Shown piece after piece: positions 61,596 to 64,000 of a stretch of 64,000 bases of DNA. The notes beneath the pieces are model-generated. The model did no database searches. It saw only the letters and a list, made by a program, of their open reading frames with translations, and was not told the DNA's origin. Every line of letters begins with the position of its first letter. The first letter of the stretch is position 1. Origin of the DNA: Risungbinella massiliensis (GTDB lineage: Bacteria > Bacillota > Bacilli > Thermoactinomycetales > Thermoactinomycetaceae); assembly GCF_000942395.1 (NCBI RefSeq), contig NZ_LN812102.1, positions 419,003 to 483,002 of the forward strand, in the 5' to 3' direction. A program made the translations under genes and the position numbers.

Positions 61596-63213
61596 AATCG
61601 CTCTAACACACACTATTTTGTTTTTAGTCGTAGCTTTTGTTAGTGTCTCTCCTTGGTATTATTTGATGTTAACTGCCGCTCAGCTCATTTATGTTCCTCT
61701 TGCCTTACACCTGATCATGAAAAAAGGGGACTGGTTTAATCGGTTATATCCGTATATATCTACACCGGCTTATCTTTCCATTGTGATACTTCAGGTGACT
61801 TCTCAAACTGCATGGGATGGGCTTCTAGCAACAATTTATTTCCTCTTTACCTTTTTTGTAGCTGTTTACGGTTTCACTCGTTTCTTAAATAGAGGCTTTG
61901 CTCATCTAGAAGAATGTTCTATAGATATCGGATTAATGTATCTATGGATCGGAGGGGCTTGGTTTTTGGCTCATGAAGCCAATATCGATACGGGATTCTC
62001 TCCCATTATTAGATGGCTTACAGGTATTCACTTTCACCATTCTGCATTCCTGCTACCTATTTTTGTTGGGTTTCTTGGAAGACTATCTAAATCAACTTTA
62101 TATAAAGTAACTTGTAGTATTATCCTAATATCTCCTATTATTGTAGCGTTAGGGATCACCTTTTCTAGATGGTTAGAACTCATTTCTGTTATTCTCTACA
62201 TCATCGGAATTTATGGTCTTATCTTTTTATCTTGGAAAGCACCCATCCATCATGTTGTAGCTAAGGTCTTGATCCGCTTCTCTTTTGCTGCTTTAGGAGT
62301 AACGATTCTATTTTCATTCCTATATGCTCTTGGAAATGTATGGCGTGAATTCACCATTACCATAGACTTCATGTTGCGGTTTCATGGATTGTTAAATGGT
62401 TTTGTCTTTGCTTTTATCGGTTTGATCGGCTGGTCCCTGTTCACTCCTTTATCTAAAATGGATCGATGGGACTTTCCAATAAGTAAGATAAGAGGAAAAA
62501 AAGTTATTGGAGAAAGAATCTTAGAGGACATTAAGGATCGGAATAAAGACACGTTTTCTTATAAAGGTCTGGTGGATAATATGCACTCGTATGAACCAGA
62601 AGTATGTTATGAATCATTATCACCAACTATCCTAGATTTTTATGAAAACACAAACAATTACCGCCTTTTTGCAGAAGTAAAATGGCGTACTTGGTTTAAA
62701 CCTTTTGTCCTGATCTATCGTTTGATCAGTCGCTATGTACAACAATTAAACTTACCTCTTTCAAGCGATAAGAAAGAAATGACAGGTAACATATATCCAA
62801 TTCAAGATGAAATGGATGGAAGAAATAACACAAGATCCTGGGTACGGAAAATGGAGGACGAGGTCGTATTTGTAGCTCTGTACTCCTCTCATCAAAAACA
62901 AAACCACACTTACATGAATATTGCCTTACCATTACCTTGGTCGTCCATGATTGGGATTTTAGAACTCAAACAATATGGAAAAGAGTTAATACTGACCAGC
63001 AAAAGTAACTTAGAGAAAGCAGATTCAGATTCTGGGATATATCTTGCGATACACAATTATCTTTTAAAATTACCTATTCATGAACAATTTAACCTTATGG
63101 AAATCAGAAAAGGGGTGCTCAAAGCTCAACACAACATGTGGATCTTTTCTATTCCATTTTTAACAATCGATTATTTTATTTCCCATCGTAATGCAAAAGA
63201 GCTACTCCCTTAA
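61582..63213 (+). CDS. yndJ: YndJ-family membrane protein
   Basis: About 543 residues. The first 300 hold eight or nine membrane spans (ALTHTILFLVVAFVSVSPWY, FLFTFFVAVYGFTRFL, GALITF-like later spans). The conserved FRFHGLLNGFVFAFIGLIGW (native MLRFHGLLNGF) is a YndJ mark. The remaining 240 residues are a soluble domain (RLFAEVKWRTWFKPFVLIYR). AAGGAGAG lies ten bases before the ATG at 61582, which overlaps the end of the previous gene. It is annotated as a transporter in other Bacillota without proof. Confidence 0.85.
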   Translation: MTFRKIALTHTILFLVVAFVSVSPWYYLMLTAAQLIYVPLALHLIMKKGDWFNRLYPYISTPAYLSIVILQVTSQTAWDGLLATIYFLFTFFVAVYGFTRFLNRGFAHLEECSIDIGLMYLWIGGAWFLAHEANIDTGFSPIIRWLTGIHFHHSAFLLPIFVGFLGRLSKSTLYKVTCSIILISPIIVALGITFSRWLELISVILYIIGIYGLIFLSWKAPIHHVVAKVLIRFSFAALGVTILFSFLYALGNVWREFTITIDFMLRFHGLLNGFVFAFIGLIGWSLFTPLSKMDRWDFPISKIRGKKVIGERILEDIKDRNKDTFSYKGLVDNMHSYEPEVCYESLSPTILDFYENTNNYRLFAEVKWRTWFKPFVLIYRLISRYVQQLNLPLSSDKKEMTGNIYPIQDEMDGRNNTRSWVRKMEDEVVFVALYSSHQKQNHTYMNIALPLPWSSMIGILELKQYGKELILTSKSNLEKADSDSGIYLAIHNYLLKLPIHEQFNLMEIRKGVLKAQHNMWIFSIPFLTIDYFISHRNAKELLP

Positions 63214-63311
63214 AAGGAGCGGCTCTTTTGATTATAGAAATTACCCATACTTCATGACCAATCTGAATTTTGCAATACTCTATATATTGAATCAAACTCT
63301 CTTTTTCACTT

Positions 63312-63633
63312 CTATATACGTTGAAGACCTAACTCTTTGATCACATTACTTCCTTGGGATATGATCTTGGTCTGTTTATCCTTTATATAATTCCAACCTT
63401 TGTCTATCGCGTATCTGATTAGTACTGAAGCAACACTAGGTTTATAAAAATAAACAAAATAAGTATCGTGCCATGTAAAATATATATCAAAAAAAGGTTG
63501 TCTTTGTCTTTGATGAATAGGCTCGAATTTTTATATTATCCCTTGTCCATTCATCATTTACTACATAGTAAAACCGATGACCTTCTACTGTAATTTTTTT
63601 ATATATTTTTCTATATACTTTATATTTATTCAC
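63312..63633 (-). pseudogene. Small hypothetical gene frameshifted in an A7 run
   Basis: From a GTG at 63633 the minus strand encodes VNKYKVYRKIYKKITVEGHR, FYYVVNDEWTRDNIKIRAYS and KTKTTFF, then hits a stop. Dropping one base of the homopolymer at about 63489-63495 continues the frame as DIYFTWHDTYFVYFYKPSVA, SVLIRYAIDKGWNYIKDKQT to KELGLQRI and a stop. The 322-base length fits one surplus base in a 106-residue gene. GAGGTG lies upstream. The family is unknown. It may be a true decay, phase variation or a sequencing error. Confidence 0.6.
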
Positions 63634-63664
63634 CTATGTTTATTCACCTCAGATATCCAATATC

Positions 63665-63700
63665 AAAAAACCCCCACTTGCACAAAGTAGCAAGTGGGGG
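63665..63700 (-). terminator. rRNA operon terminator
   Basis: CCCCCACTTGC / GCAAGTGGGGG stem with eight-base loop, followed on the minus strand by T6. It lies directly after the 5S gene. Confidence 0.93.
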
Positions 63701-63707
63701 TTGGTTT

Positions 63708-63826
63708 GCCTGGCAATGACCTACTCTCCCAGGACCCTGCGGTCCAAGTACCATCGGCGCTGGAGGGCTTAACGATCGTGTTCGGGATGGGAACGAGTGG
63801 GACCCCTCCGCCATTATCACCAGACA
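63708..63826 (-). rRNA. rrf: 5S ribosomal RNA
   Basis: On the minus strand the 119-base segment begins TGTCTGGTGATAATGGCGGA and contains the conserved CCCGAACACG and AGCGCCGATGGTACTT. It ends GTAGGTCATTGCCAGGC. Both ends pair to form helix I. Typical Bacillota 5S. Confidence 0.96.
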
Positions 63827-63916
63827 GTCAGTGTCAAGACATATGAAATATGTCACACCCTGAAAATTAGAACAGAAGGCCAAGTGTATTGCAAATCGAA
63901 AAGTAAGACATGTGAG

Positions 63917-64000
63917 GAAAAGCCCTCGACCGATTCGTATCTGTCAGCTACACATGTTACCATGCTTCCACCTCAGACCGATCTACCTCGTCATCTACAA
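63917..64000 (-). rRNA. rrl: 23S ribosomal RNA, 3' end (partial)
   Basis: The minus strand shows the conserved end of 23S: GACGAGGTAGATCGGTCTGA, GGTGGAAGCATGGTAACATG and AATCGGTCGAGGGCTT. The exact 3' end is near 63917, uncertain by several bases. The rest lies beyond the window. About 90 bases of spacer separate it from 5S. Confidence 0.93.

Noticed and set aside
63644..63883. 79-codon frame over the 5S gene
   Set aside because: It runs through terminator and 5S rRNA; rRNA sequence explains it.
1..64000. CRISPR arrays and tRNA genes
   Set aside because: I found no regularly spaced repeats and no cloverleaf sequence; the only repeated units are the YD repeats coding for the Rhs protein. A dedicated scan was not possible.

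Overview
The window comes from a low-GC, Gram-positive Bacillota chromosome, Bacillales-type. The evidence is strong GGAGG-type ribosome sites, TTG and GTG starts, a BirA box of the Bacillus kind, thioredoxin-type ArsC, a yndG/yndH/yndJ-like operon, and a Tn916/ICEBs1-type conjugation apparatus. I cannot name the species from sequence alone. The right edge is the 3' end of an rRNA operon on the minus strand (23S tail, 5S, terminator).

Layout. 1-5.6 kb: MarR regulator, pantothenate kinase, a dead IS200/IS605-type element whose TnpB has lost its RuvC-I segment, a decayed HAD nucleotidase, and biotin synthase behind a BirA operator. 5.6-15.8 kb: accessory patchwork. It holds a self-contained transcription unit for a 35-residue cysteine-rich peptide, a VOC protein, a DUF2268/MerR pair under a classic 19-bp-spacer MerR promoter, a class B1 metallo-beta-lactamase, malate:quinone oxidoreductase, transposase relics (Tn3-like, TnpC-like), a GNAT and a NUDIX protein. 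15.8-22.9 kb: an arsenic island. The plus-strand part is MarR - FAD oxidoreductase - ArsP-like permease - CC-pair peptide - flavin monooxygenase - frameshifted ArsN1-like acetyltransferase. It converges on arsR-arsB-arsC-ynfA on the minus strand. Two near-identical 17-bp palindromes flank the MarR gene.

23-32.7 kb: ordinary and hypothetical genes with clear terminators: a coiled-coil tail-anchored protein, a PAF-acetylhydrolase-like lipase, Lrp/AsnC with an AhpD-like protein, a beta-lactamase-fold hydrolase, ThpR, GNAT and an LLM oxidoreductase. 32.9-42.8 kb: a polymorphic toxin locus. A 1986-residue Rhs/WapA-like protein is followed by its probable immunity gene, then a second small gene and Rhs tail relics that end at an IS3-family element. 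The N-terminal side of the Rhs gene abuts a truncated TolB-like propeller. 43.0-47.8 kb: a tightly coupled three-gene operon (coiled-coil sensor-like protein, McrB-like AAA+ ATPase, McrC-like DUF2357/PD-(D/E)XK nuclease). This is the best candidate for an under-described defence system.

48.2-58.9 kb: type IV secretion module of an integrative conjugative element (TcpC/ConB, ConC-, ConD-, ConE- and ConG-like, a proline-rich protein and a CwlT-like cell-wall hydrolase). The hydrolase gene is split by a complete 2528-bp group II intron encoding an RT-maturase-HNH protein. Removing the intron restores an open frame of 374 residues. No relaxase, coupling protein or integrase of this element lies in the window. 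59-64 kb: deoxynucleoside kinase, the yndG/H/J-like membrane operon, a small gene frameshifted in an A7 run, and the rRNA genes.
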